From NCBI GenBank assembly GCA_001574975.1, contig KQ965750.1, positions 372,001-436,000 on the forward strand: a stretch of 64,000 bases of DNA, in the 5' to 3' direction. The number at the start of each line of letters is the position of its first letter. The stretch's first letter is position 1. The position numbers and the translations under genes were made by a program. The notes beneath the pieces are model-generated. The model worked only from the letters and a program-made list of their open reading frames with translations. It was not told where the DNA came from and searched no databases. The stretch comes from Gonapodya prolifera JEL478 (Eukaryota > Monoblepharomycota > Monoblepharidomycetes > Monoblepharidales > Gonapodyaceae). Shown in pieces: positions 34,248-46,100 of the stretch.

Positions 34248-37065
34248 ATGCGGACTTCCGATTCCTCTGAACGGCGCCACTTGAAGCATCTGGGAAATGC
34301 CGGATGGGGTCCGATGGCAGTTGTGGCTGTTGCGATCCTCTGCTCCTCGCTGGTGCATTTGGGATCAGCCCAATCGTGCGCCAATCCTGTGCAGTACGAC
34401 AGTGGAAAGGACTACTTTCCGGACAAGGTTTCGCCGCGTGAGTCGCTGGTTGTCTCCTTGTCAGTCGTGCACGACTTGACTTAACTCTCCACTCTCCCCT
34501 GCCAGAGCTTTCAAACACGTGGAAGATCGACTACTCAAACAGTTACAAAACTCTGACAAACGTTGTGTCGGGCGAAGTCTTCGTACTGTGTGAGTTGCCT
34601 CTCCTCACATCTTCACCAGCCAGCGCGACATGCTTACAGTCTGCAATCACTTCGCCGACACAATCTGCACCCCACAAAGACCAATGCGGATCCCCCGTGC
34701 CCTCCACGGTCCCGCCCGGCGCCCACACCATTCCCGTCCCGGTCAACTACGCTGCCGTGTCCACTTATTCGGTCGCCCGCTTCCTCGAGGTACTTCTGCC
34801 TCCTCATATCTTTCCCTAATATCCCCTCTCGTAACCCCGCTCCACCGCCGTAGCGCCTCGGACTCCGCTCCCGCATTCTGTACACTCCGGACAAAGCCAA
34901 CCTCTCCTCACCCTGCATGCTTCTGGCTCCACCGACATCCCCTTCCTTCCCCCTCGCAAACGGGACGTCCGTGGATACATCGGCCGTGGTATTCCAGCAC
35001 GCGGCGCAGGATGGTCCTGTCGGGACACCCTTGTGGGGAGATGAGACCGGTGGCAAGTGGGCAGGTGTACCGTGGCAGAAAGTTGTGGTGAGTACCAGCA
35101 GTCGGTGAGGCGCTCAAGAAAGGCATAGAGTGGGACAAGAGCACAGTTGATGAAGAAGGGTATGGAGTGGGACAGGAGCAGATTTGTCCTTGGCGTACCG
35201 TACAGGGGACCGAAGCTTGACAGAGTGACACTGCTCGGAGCTGAGATCCCGTGCGATATCCTCCGTCCTCTTGTTGCCTTTCACTCACCCTTCCTCGCCT
35301 CCTACCTCAACCCCCAGCTCCACTCCAACACCACCACCTACCCACTCGCCAAGCTCGAATCCCTTTTGCTCCCACTCTCGGCCTTCTTCAACCTCGAACG
35401 CTCTGCGCGTCTTCTCATGGACCAAGCCACGTCGCTCTACCGGTGCGAGGCACAGGCGTCCGACACAGCGGCCGCGAATGCCGGGGGAAAAATTACAGTG
35501 GCGTGGGTTGGTGTCGGAGGCGGGGTGGTGGGCACGAATGATGTGGATTATAAGGAGAAGGTATTGTTGGATGCTGGTACGTTTCTCGCTTTTTGACGGA
35601 CGGGCTTCTTGGGAGTCGTGCAGAAGCGAAGGATGACGAAGTGGGGGGGTGGAGGTACCCACTGATACATAAAGTTGATTCTCCGGCGAACCTCATCCTC
35701 GAAAGGATAGATGTATGCTCTTATTGAAGTTATGGAGTGATGGAGGACGAGAGGTGTTACTACCTGGAAGACGTTAGCAATCTTTCCTACAACTCACACG
35801 AATCCTCTCCATCCAGGTGCCGCCCCGATCGTCATCCCCAACGCTGTCAACTCCCTCTCCGCTCTCCTCGCGGCCGACGTATTGATCGACGAAACCCCCG
35901 GCGTGTCAACCCTTGCTGACTTGTACAATGCTTACGGGTTCACGGACGCAGACAAGGCCCGGTTCAGGTTCTTGGCAAACGGGAGGGTGTATAGGACAGA
36001 CAGGACACGAACAAGTGGTGGAGCGAATGGTGGGCATTCGCTTGGCGATGGCAATTGTGTTTGTTGCCGTTTCACTGATTCTTTGGACGTCTGCGTCGTG
36101 ATAGATTTCGACCAGTCCCGCCTGGCGGTGCCCGAACAGCTTCAGCAGGATATTTCACACATCTTGTACCCGGGCATCAACCCTGGGTGGAAGCCTATTT
36201 GGTTGCGCAACCTCGCCGTTGCAAGTGAGTTGGGGGCTTTTTGTTCCTTCCATCAGACTTGCCGAGCGAACCACTCGACCACAACCTCGACCCCTCAGCC
36301 GACGTCGTGACGACCGTCACAACCGCCCTGTGCCCGGGTGGCAACATCTCTTCGACCCTTGCCCAGTCATACCAAAACATCACCTGCGTCGAAACGTCTG
36401 TGTCCATCATCGCGACACCGTCCGGTGCCGCCAAGATCTTCGCACCCCTTGCTGTTGGCATCCTCCTTATACTCGCGATCGTGGGAGGAGTGATTTGGTA
36501 CCGACGCCGGAAGGACCTCGCCAACCGACGCAGGAGACGGGAGGCGTACAACAAGAGGAAGGATTACCTCAAGACACGCAGGCCCATGTCGCCTGTTGGG
36601 AACACGCCGGCCTCTGGTGGCGGGTCAGGCGGTGCGGCGCACGGGGACGAAGAGGAACGCAAGGTGTGGTTGAAGATGGATGACGTGGGAGACGAACCCG
36701 GGTCTCCCGTCGCTGCCGAGCGACCACGGTCTCCACTGAGGGGCGTCGTGAGCGCGCCGACGCGGGAGGGCGATTTGGGCGAGTCCGGGTTCCCCACTGG
36801 CGACCAATACGACTGGCAGCCCGCGACGCTCGGCCCCGCCGTCGCATCGGCTGCCGAAACTGCGCGATCGCGGCACTCGTCGTCTGGAGGCCGTGGATCG
36901 CGGTCGACGTGGCGCAACATGTCAAGCGGGGAGAGAGAGCCGTGGGCGAGTTTGGGGTCGGATAGCGAGATCGATGATGATGTGGCGAGGAAGATGGGCG
37001 GGCTTGTGGATGGAGGCCATAGGCGGGACGGGAGCAGAGGGAGCAGAGGGTTTGGGCAGAGGTAA
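34248..37065 (+). CDS. membrane-anchored TroA/FecB-like substrate-binding protein, copy C
   Basis: Third paralogue. From the ATG at 34,248 (beginning MRTS, similar to MRTW of copy A) a hydrophobic signal (AVVAVAILCSSLVHLGSA) precedes CANPVQYDSGKDYFPDKVSP. Then come WKIDYSNSYKTLTN, GSPVPSTVPP, VARFLE, ILYTPDKANLSSPC, a segment with LSAFFNLERSARLL, ADVLIDETPG, VPEQLQQDISHIL and WLRNLAVA. A Cys-bearing region (CPGGN and ITCVE) leads to the membrane helix (IFAPLAVGILLILAIVGGVI, near 36,440-36,500). The basic cytoplasmic tail of nearly 190 residues is much longer than in copy B and rich in Ser, Arg and Pro. The exon near 35,260-35,580 has the most diverged ligand-domain sequence. Introns after DKVSP and RFLE match copies A and B. 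The GC-rich tail suggests phosphorylation or adaptor binding, which is speculative. Confidence 0.77.
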
Positions 37066-37389
37066 TTGACGAGTGTGGGCGTGAGTGGTTTGGGGTGCAC
37101 AGGATCAACTTTGGCAATGGGTTGGGAAGGTGACTTTGTGTGGGGGGAGGTACTTCAAAGCGATATTTAATGACGAACGTGGAAGCTTAGACGTGGGTGA
37201 GCGTTTATTCGGACGGGCCGGAAGTAACATGCGGTATTTGGACGTGCGCAAGCGTAGGACGTTATGTTTTTCACTTCAACACGCTGCATATGTGTCTTGT
37301 ACTACTGGTTGTGACTTCACAATACAAACAATCAGCAAGTACTACGCGAAATTTTTTTCCTTTCGACATGTCTTGGTGGGACGCGGTGC

Positions 37390-38731
37390 TTAGGGCTTCT
37401 CGCCTGCGAAGTACTTGCGAGTGTACCCGTCGTGGAGGTCCAACATCTACATTTGTGCACCGTACCGGCATAGTCTATGAGCACGGATCCAAATGGCGTC
37501 ACAAACGACGAGTCGACTCACCCTCTCGACCCAATCCTCGACACCCGGCAACTGCACATCTCCAAACCACGCCCCCGGCACGGCATCTGCACCTTTGAGC
37601 GCCCACTTACCGTCCTTGTACGTCCGCAACCACGTCCTCGCCGCGTCGCTTGTCGTGGACCAGATCCCCTTGTTGAGCGGTTCGTCGACCTGGTACGTCA
37701 TGATCCAGCGCGCGAAGACGATGTAGTCGAGAAGGCCTGGGGCGGTCGGGCTGGAGAGGAACAGGGGCGTACCCGGTGGGCGGGATAGAGATGGGGGAGT
37801 GCCGCCCCCGGAGTGGCGGGGTGGTGCTTGTGGGCTCAGGATGGCGGAGAGGGGAAGGAGCGAGCGGCGGGTGTGGGCGAGGAGCGCGGCTGGGAGCGAG
37901 GGATGTGCGGAAGATACATCGGTTTGGGTGATGCGATGCGGTAGGATGAAGCACACGCACCTCGATCTTTGCTCATGAGCCAGTCCCAAGCGTTTTCAAA
38001 TCCCATCTGCGAGTGGACGCACGAGGCCGCTTAAGATCAACCCTCTTCGAGACCACACACCAACGCCACCCGGCACCCAACGCACCTTATAATCCGACCT
38101 CAAATACTCGCAATCCTCCTCATCATACATGGCCGTATGCTGCTCGTACGCAAGCTCGAAATGGCTCGCCCACTGCGCGTCCGAATTACCCAGCCCTTCC
38201 TTCACGAACCGCGCCATGGCATGCGCGGCCGCGAACTGCGGGCTGCTCGTGTCGGGTGGGGTTCCGACCGGGTGCCAGGGGAGGAACAGCGAGGGCTTGT
38301 CGGGGAAGTGGGCGTCGAGGTACTCTGCGATCGTGATGCTGTCCCCAACCAGTAGTCCCGGCTCGGGCTCGGGGTGATCGGTGTAGGGCGTGTCGTCCAC
38401 GATGCGCGGGACTTCGATGGTCGGTAGCATGGGCCGTGCACCCGGGCCCGTGCCGAGGGTGACCGCGAAACGAGGCCAGAGGGCGCCGGGGCTCTTGTCG
38501 CCGAGACCGCGCCAGGTGCCCAGTTTCACGACGAAGGGGACACCCTTGTGCACGAGGCAGAGGCGGCCGAGCCATGGGTTCGGCGCGGCGCTGGTGGATC
38601 TGGGTGGGGTGGATGAAATGGGGGTGCAGCGGTATGTTGAGAGGTGACGGTGTGGCCGAACACGCATGAAAAGAGACAACCACTCACTTGGGGTGCTCGG
38701 TGTACACGTCGTGGAGAATAATCGGTGGCAT
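37390..38731 (-). CDS. glutathione S-transferase-like protein
   Basis: Starts at 38,731 with PPIILHDVYTEHP. After a short intron the thioredoxin-like N-terminal domain continues as PNPWLGRLCLVHKGVPF, then MLPTIEVPRI (the cis-Pro region) and DSITIAEYLDAHFPDKPSL (the glutathione-binding Asp-Ser pair appears as GDSITI). The helical C-terminal domain runs from AMARFVKEGL through LLDYIVFARWIM to VEDWVER. A final small exon ends LDLHDGYTRKYFAGEKP with the stop at 37,390. Exon 3 (GFENAWDWLMSKD) is short. The domain order and ending resemble the fungal GST group with beta-etherase-like or FuA-type members. Those conjugate or reduce small hydrophobic compounds using glutathione, usually in the cytosol. 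A Pro/Ser-rich insertion near 37,800 is unusual for the family. Confidence 0.82.
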
Positions 38732-39421
38732 ACTGCTTGTGATCGACGCACGATTCGGCTTTGATTCGGCTTTGATTCGGCTTGGTTCACTTTTGGGATG
38801 CTCAACCCCTTCAGCCTGTCAACCAACGCCTTTTATACCCCCGCCGCGCCAAGCCACCGCGCGGTCACGAGGTCCCTGTGGGCGTAGAATGCGCGCGTGA
38901 CTTGTCCTTGGCCGGTCACGCTGCCAGTCACGGAGTCACGCAGGGGATCCCTATTCTCCTTTCCCCGACCTCAGACCTCCGACCGAGGAGCGGCGACCCG
39001 TGCCATGCATCCGCAAAACCCGGGCAAGAGCAACGGATGGAAGGCGATGAAGGAGATGAGAGGAAGTGGGGTGCAATTGTGGATGCGCGGGTTGTGGATT
39101 GGTTTTGGGGACTTGGGTGTCCCGTCGACGTAGGGTCTGACACGCATAAAACGAAGCAATCATCTATGCTCACGCAGGAGTCGCACTGCTGTACAAAAGT
39201 AACACTTAAAGGATCCAATAATGCTCTCTCACAAAAGCTTACTGTAAAGCTCAAAGCTCGAATTAAAAGTCATATGCAAAACCGTCACCGTCACCGTCGC
39301 AAAATGCTCCCTCGTAGGGGTCCGGTCCGTCCTTTCCTCCCTCCCTCCGTCTGTGGCTGTCGATGAACTGTCCACTGTCCAGTCAGCCCAGTCAGCCCAG
39401 TCAGCCCAGTCACGTCCCCGA
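38732..39421. other. intergenic, with a 9-bp minisatellite
   Basis: Separates the GST start from the end of the first ankyrin gene. AGTCAGCCC is repeated about four times at 39,381-39,411, just past the ankyrin stop. Otherwise GC-rich non-coding sequence. Confidence 0.55.
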
Positions 39422-40471
39422 TCAAAACGCCTTTGGTCGTCCTCCAACCATGCCAAACCGCCTCGGATCCATGGCCATGGCCTTCATGTCGTGCTGCTGC
39501 TGCTGCTGTTGTTGCGGCTGCGGGATGATCCTCTGGCCCGTCACGACCTCCAATTTCCGGAGGAGGTCTCTGTTCTGCGCCACCTTCTCCAACGCCGGGC
39601 GGACTGCGGGGGTGACGCGGGCGCCGTGACGGAGCAAGATGTCGACGATCTCGAGGTTGGGCGTGAAATCGATGGCCTTGAACGTGGGCTTATCCTTGTT
39701 TGCGCCGTGCGTGCCCGGGTCCGACATCATGTTGAGGATGCCCGGCATGTTGATCCACAGCTCGCGCGCGGTGCCCTTTGCCTCCAAGCGTGTCTCGCCG
39801 TGCGGGTCGCGTGTGACCCCCTCCCCGATGGCCAGCTCGAGGGCGGACCCGAAATGGTACAGCGTGTCCCACGTCCCCGCGCCCTCGACGACCGTGTTCC
39901 AGATGGGCTCGCTCCACACGGCGCGGCCACGGATGATTTTCCACTCGATGGGGAGATTTGGGTCGGCGCCGTTGTCGAGGAGTAGCTGCACGAGCTGCGG
40001 GTTGTTGCGCAGGATCGCCACTGCCAGAGCGCTCTCCCCGACGGCCTGCACGTTTCGCGGGGCGAACCCCCCGACGGGTTTCTCCTTGGGCCCGCCGCTG
40101 CCGAAGAAGGACGTGGTCCATTTGGACCCTTCGTGCACGATACAGCCCAAGATGAATCGCTTGCGGGTGTTGGGATCCGCGCCGGCGGAAATGGCCGCGG
40201 CGGCCATGCGGGTGTCGCCTGCCTCGATGGCCTCGATGAGTTTGGCGCAGGCGTCGTTGTTGCCGAACTTGGACGCCTTTGCCGGGTTTCCCAGAGGTGA
40301 CGGACCGGCGCCCGACATGTGGGACGCGCTGGACCGCGAGGGCAGGCTGGACGTTGACGGGCGGCGGGAGAGAGGCGAGTGGCCAGGCGATGCGGTGCGT
40401 GCGTGCGACTGTGGCTGCTGGTCACGGTCGAGGGAGACAGTGTGCGGCAAGGGCCGCGAAAGGTGCATCAT
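39422..40471 (-). CDS. ankyrin-repeat protein, copy 1
   Basis: A 349-residue single-exon reading from the ATG at 40,471. The frame is open upstream to 40,723, but that part is low-complexity and probably 5' flank. A Ser/Pro/His-rich N-terminus of about 75 residues is followed by ankyrin-like repeats: LIEAIEAGDTRMAAAAISAG, then ALAVAILRNNPQLVQLLLDN with GADPN, and LEIVDILLRHGA. Between repeats lie family-specific inserts (EWKIIRGRAVW and LELAIGEGV). The C-terminus has a run of seven Gln (near 39,505). The insert motifs recur in the second ankyrin gene 6 kb away, so the two are paralogues. Ankyrin arrays mediate protein contacts; the partner and cellular location are unknown. Confidence 0.85.
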   Translation of the reverse strand: MMHLSRPLPHTVSLDRDQQPQSHARTASPGHSPLSRRPSTSSLPSRSSASHMSGAGPSPLGNPAKASKFGNNDACAKLIEAIEAGDTRMAAAAISAGADPNTRKRFILGCIVHEGSKWTTSFFGSGGPKEKPVGGFAPRNVQAVGESALAVAILRNNPQLVQLLLDNGADPNLPIEWKIIRGRAVWSEPIWNTVVEGAGTWDTLYHFGSALELAIGEGVTRDPHGETRLEAKGTARELWINMPGILNMMSDPGTHGANKDKPTFKAIDFTPNLEIVDILLRHGARVTPAVRPALEKVAQNRDLLRKLEVVTGQRIIPQPQQQQQQQHDMKAMAMDPRRFGMVGGRPKAF

Positions 40472-41100
40472 GGCTGCGGCGGGCAGCGGGTGCGGCGGGG
40501 CAATGCGGGAGCGGGGAGAGGGGGGAGAGAGCGGGGAACTCAGCGAGTGCGGGGCAAGGGAAAGCGCAGGGAACCGCAAGGTAAAGTTGCCTGACTTTCC
40601 AGAAACGGTTTGTTGTGTCAAGCTTTGCGCCGAGTGCCTCCCGGAGAAATATTCCATCCCCACGAAGCCTCCTGTGCAGCACACGGGGGACAGCGGAATC
40701 GCCAGGGACAGCAGCGCACACACGCCGCACAGAACTTGCGAGGGGGACGCCGAGACAATCGGAGTGGCGCGGCGGGAAGGGCGAGGTGGCGTGCTCGGCA
40801 GGTGTGGCTGTCGGAGACGTGGCGCACTTCAGGTCCCATATCATCGGAGGGAAAGCAAACCCTCAAAGGCCGCGTTCCAAAGCTTATCTGGTAAGCAAAC
40901 ACATCCGCGAATGGACAAAAAGGCAAATCGTGGGGCTGCGCCGCCTCACTGGCGCATCGTCGGTACCTGCTCCCCGTGATGGACATCTCCGATTGCGCGA
41001 TCAGCGGGTTGGGGTTTCAATTACATATGCACCAAGGATAAAATGTCGCGTCTGAAGCTAGGCTCAGCGAGATAACTCTCCTTTTATTATGAAGCTCGTT
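40472..41100. other. intergenic upstream of ankyrin copy 1
   Basis: Presumed promoter of the ankyrin gene. A 446-codon frame on the plus strand overlaps both this region and the ankyrin gene; it is rejected as an antisense shadow. Confidence 0.5.
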
Positions 41101-44100
41101 GCGCACCCAGACGTGGTCTAAGCACTTGTCCACTTCCAAATCCAAATGCATTTATCCTGTATCAGCGCTGAAGTGAGCCAAAATCGCGCTCTGTCACAAA
41201 TTTGCCTTGGCAAGCGAGTGCGTAGCAAGACTCAAGATGCGTAGACCCCGTTGCTTGAGTTTAGATTGGCAACTGCCGCTGGCTTCTTCAACAATTGGCT
41301 TATTTGATATGGCTGACCAATTGCTCCATAACAGCCGTCGTTGCCTGCAATTGAAACAGCTGGAGCTCACTATACGGATCGCCTGCACCGTTTCATTCCC
41401 CATCAATGCGACACGTCTTTCCGCGTCATCACCCATCACATGTACCAAGCCTAACACGCAACATGTCACTCTGGACAGTGCCGTACACGCGTTCGGCGTA
41501 AACTTGTCACCAATGAAACGGGACGGTCACGTCTACACTCGGGGTGAAGAGACGCCTGTAAAACTAAAATGATGCCGATGCCCCTCAGACTATGTGTTTT
41601 AGTCACGCAGGGTACGAGAATGCTCGTAGAAGTGCGTCAGGAACAGACTGATCGTGGAGCACTTACCCGTGTTCAAGGGAAGACTCATTGACGTGCTCCG
41701 AAAAGAAAATACCACGTGAAAGCTCATACGAGCATCTGCAAAGCGCGACAGCGTTTGCAGGTGTCGGCTCGTCCAGTCGTGAACATGCCCCAACAGTAGT
41801 GCAAGGCGGTTTTTGTGACTTACTCTTCTACGTACCACGAGCAACGTGTTGCACCACCTTTGTGACAAATCTTTCCACGTCATCGCATGGTACGAACCCA
41901 AGTATATCTAGATAGTGCCCATAAACACGTTCTGCGTATCATTTGTTCCCCTGGAGGTTCACTGAAGGCCCAGCGCTTATGACACCGGTGCAGAAAGGTG
42001 GTGACGTCAGGACCGAGCCCACGATCAGACCATGACAATCTGGTTCATGTTGCTTGAGAAACGTCTCTGGCTCTCCCAAAAGTGTTTTTTGATAGGGTTG
42101 TGTCAGCTCAGCTTTAAAGAGTGGTGATCGCGACGCCCCCTTGAGAGTTCACGAATCAAAGAAGACGGTCACGTCTACATCGGGTGACGAGACGCCTGGC
42201 GAACGAAATGAGACCCCTCAACTGTGCTTTTGGGTTTTGATCACGCAAGGTACGAAAGCGCGTCGGCTTCGAAACACCACCCTGGAACACTCGCTTTTGT
42301 CTCATGGGAAGGCTAGGGTAGCGCGCTCCGAAAAGAAGAAAAGAAAGCGCAATTCGAAAGCTCAGACAGGGATCCACGAAGCGCGACTGTCTGTCATCTC
42401 GTTGGATTGTCAAGTACATACAAATGAACATTCACTTTGAAGCGAGGCCCCACGAGCTGACTCGTTTCGGTGAGCTATGCTTCTGAATCAAACCTCCCAT
42501 GTACCCAATATCACCCCGAATCGGTGATAGTGACACGGGGCTATATAATTCAAGCAGCCCAGCCCAGTTTTGAATGCTGCAGGTTGTACTAGAGTGAGAT
42601 TTGCACCCGCATCAGCGTGAAAGTACTATGACACCAAGTTTGAAGTGTGAAGCTGGTTACATCATGGACTAATGCACTTGTCCACCTCTAAGACCACACT
42701 TATGCATCCCGTATCTACGCTGAAGTGTGCATCCTAACAATGAGGGGGAAAGGATGGCCTGTACATCGACGGTCACCACAAAAACAAGAGTTCGCCTTTC
42801 GACGGAGACGTGCCCTGGGAAGCGAGACGAGTCGCGCTCTGTCTCGACTTTGTCCCGGCAAATATTGAGTGCGTAGCGAGACTCAGGATGCATGGCCCGG
42901 TCCCTGCATTCGGTCGTTCGAGTTTCAACTGCCGCTCGTCAGCCGTCGTGCAGAACAGTGTCCGCAGTGCATTCTAGTCGCAAATTGTAGACCCCAGTTC
43001 GTGGAGAGTCTGGATCATTGCAGGACAAAGTGTTGGTTTGACAGGCGCATGGATCTCCATACAAGTGCAGGCCACTGAATGGAGGTAGGGAGATTATTCA
43101 GACGTGCTGACAGGATGTCTGCAATACTCGGGAGCCGAGTCACTAGAGCACGTTTCTCTCACAACTTCCCAGGCAATGTCAGTGACACAGAGGGTTGTTG
43201 GAAACACCGAGCCTGGACATCGACCCTTACTCCAGTATCCACAAAAACGTCTTTGTTAGTATTTTTGATCACTGCTCGCGTCAATTCTGCAGAAAACCTC
43301 CAACAGGGACCCTCACCGGCAACTTGAGTTTGTTGCAATGCCCAAACCCGTTGAAGTCACTGAAAATAATCATGCAATAGGACGAACAGCAACCAAAGAC
43401 GATAGATCACAGAGTCTCGTGACGTCCTTTTGTGACATGAAGTCTTTCCACGTTCGACATCACATTGTACAAACTGGAGCATATCATCTTGGATAGTGCT
43501 GTAAACGCATTCTGCGTACCAATGGAGCTCCCGGAGCACTTCTGAGACCTCAGCGCTGATAAAGCAAGAATATGACAAAGACCGGTGGTGAAGTCAGGAC
43601 CAAGTTCACAAGGCGCTGACCATGCACAGTTTCATGCCGCCTGAACAAAGTCGCTGAGTGCCCCAAATGTTTGTGATTGGGTGACTATAGCTTCGAAGGC
43701 TGCTGATCCTGTGCATCGGAGGCATGAATCAAAGAAAGCGAGCTGATGACGGTCCCTGCGCTCGGTTTCAAGGCGCGTGGAACCGGTCGCTGCGAAATGC
43801 CCCTCGCAATAGGCGTTGGAGCTTCGCTTGAGTCACTTCGTGTTTGATTGAAGCAATGTGGAGAACCACCAATTAAAAACTTTTATAAGTGGGAAGCACT
43901 CGCTGTTGTCTCACGTGAAGACCAGGGTCGACCAACTCCGAAAAGCAAACTGAATGCAAGCTTGGACGGACATCTGCGAAAAGCGACAGACTTTTTCGGG
44001 TTCTGGCCTCCTCGACAAACGTGCGCGCGAATGCCCGGCTACAAACCGGCCATCAAAGCGGCCAAACCGAAAAACATCGGAAACACTCTAAAACTTCATG

Positions 44101-46100
44101 GTAACCACACATCCCTACCAAATTCTACATCGCTCGCCCTGCCTACATCGAATCCCCTCGATCCCTGGCTTCCCCGTGGCAATCGGACAAGATTCGGCCA
44201 ACGGAAATGGACAATCGAATCGTCGATTTCCGTCGTTTCCTGATCACCATTCTTTTCTGATGACCTGCATCGACTCACCGACGGTGTCCTTCTTCCTCGT
44301 GGGACCTCTTCGTCTTGTTTGAACATCGGAAGTTTTTTCATTTCCGCCGCAACGAAAATGAGGCCCCCGCGCCTTATGAATCCGAGCACGCAAAGGAAGT
44401 GAAGAGCCGGGCTCCTCAGCAGGAGGTTCCTCGTGAGATTCTAGTGTGTTGCGCGATGAACATTTCAAGTCACCCAAAACGCGACAGTGGAGTCACGCAA
44501 CCCTGGGACTCGAGGAAGGATTGTAGAAAGGAAGTTATTTACTCGAATATGTGTACAGTGTAATCATCTTTGCATCTAATGCAAATACTGTTGCTTCTCG
44601 TGTGCCGTGCAGTGGAGTTGAGTACACTCGCGATTCGACCTGGCTTTCCGGCTGCCAAGTGAGAGATTCGAGTGATCAAAGACACGTGTTGATACTACGA
44701 CTCCGGATGAACGGTCCCAATTGAAGGCCGCCAACCAAAAGTGACAGCTATGATGGCTTCATCGTGAAGTAAAGGGGAATTAAGGAACGGTCACGTCTAC
44801 ACCCGGGTGCAGAGACGCCCAGAACACAGAATGATTCCCTCTGAACTATGTTTTTTAGTCACTGTGTACGTAAATGCTCGTAGATGTGCAACCGAAGGAT
44901 CCTTGAGCACTCGCTCTTGTCTCATGGGAAACACCAGGTCGACGTGCTACTAAACGAAAATAATGTGCGAAAGCTCAGACAGGCATCCGTGGGACGCAAC
45001 AGCCTTTTGTGACAGTGACCTGGTGCGGTCGTGACCATGCCCCAACAACAATGTGAGGTTTCCAAATTCCCTATCGATGTTTTACGAGCTAATTGCACCA
45101 CGTTTGTGACGAGTCTTTCCACGTCATCGTATGGTACCAAACGGAGTCCTAAACACATTTTGCGTACCATTTGTAACCCCGGGGCTCTGCTGAAAGCCGA
45201 GGCGGCGATAGGACGGACCAAGAAAGGTCATGACGTCAGGACCACGTCCACAATCAGAACATGGAAATTCAATTTCATGTCGGGTGAATAAGGTCACTGG
45301 ACTCCCCCAAAAGCGTTTTTATGGTGTTGTGTCAGCTTTGATGGCTTTTAATCGTGTGGGAGGGGCAATGACATGAATGAAGGAGACGATCACGTCTACA
45401 CCCGGGTGAAGATACGCCCAGAATACAGAATAATGCCCATAAGACCATTTGTTTTAGTCACCGTGGCTAAGATAATGGTAGTAGACGTGCTGATGCGAAT
45501 TTAGGAACTGGTGGAGCACACTCGCCCTCACCCCATTGGAAGACGACGGTCGACGCACTCCGAAAAGAGAACGCATCGCGAAAGTCGACACACGCATTCA
45601 CAAAATGCGAAAGCCTTTACGGGGTGTGACCTCTTTGGTGAAGATATTTGAACAATAATGCAAGGTGACATTTTCCTTCCAAGTCAAACGGAGTATAGTT
45701 GGATAGTACCGTAATGAAAACGCACTCTGCGTGAATATTCAGCCCGGAACCTCGCTCACACCCCGTCCATGCTCAAAAAAGTGGTGACGTCAGGACCAAG
45801 TCCATAAGCAGACCAGTTTCATTTTGTCCGAACAAAGTCGCTGACTCTCTCCAAAAGTGTTTTTTGTGAAAGGGTTATGACAGAAGTGAATGGGTGAAGA
45901 ATCAAAGACGGCGGTCACGTCCACGGGTGAAGAGACACCCGAAAAATGATACTTCAATAACACGGACGGCCTCCGCATGCAGACGGTGAATGAAAGGGTG
46001 GAGCACTCGCCCTTGTCCGATGGGACGACTCTACGAGAGAGAACGCCATTTGAAAGCTCAGGCTTCCACGAAATGCGGCAGTAGCTTCGATGAGACGGAT
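41100..46100. repeat. array of degenerate long repeats, about 0.5-0.65 kb per unit
   Basis: No gene is seen, but homologous segments recur in fixed order. The head, GGTCACGTCTACACCCGGGTG with variants, occurs near 41,523, 42,164, 44,788, 45,388 and 45,912. It is followed by TTTTAGTCAC, then CACTCGC.CTTGTCTCATGGGA and GAAAGCTCAGACAGGCATCC. Next come GTCTTTCCACGTCATCG.ATGGTAC (41,870, 43,440, 45,112), AACGCATTCTGCGTACCA, and GTGACGTCAGGACC (42,000, 43,590, 45,230, 45,785). The tail CCCAAAAGTGTTTTT closes the unit. A separate block at 41,110-41,290 recurs at 42,660-42,940. The units are plus-oriented, diverged and partly truncated. The CG content is normal, unlike the 2.6-17.8 kb block. The nature is unknown; it could be a decayed tandem satellite or non-coding transcripts. 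Confidence 0.75.

Noticed and set aside
39639-40979. 446-codon open frame on the plus strand
   Set aside because: It lies antisense to ankyrin copy 1, whose protein has clear repeats and a paralogue. The frame is a by-product of GC-rich codon use.
44096-44570. Small genes between repeat units
   Set aside because: Short frames on both strands conflict, with no supported exon chain or domain.
41100-46100. CRISPR array interpretation of the repeated blocks
   Set aside because: Units are hundreds of bases long, diverged and without short identical repeats and unique spacers; the genome is eukaryotic.
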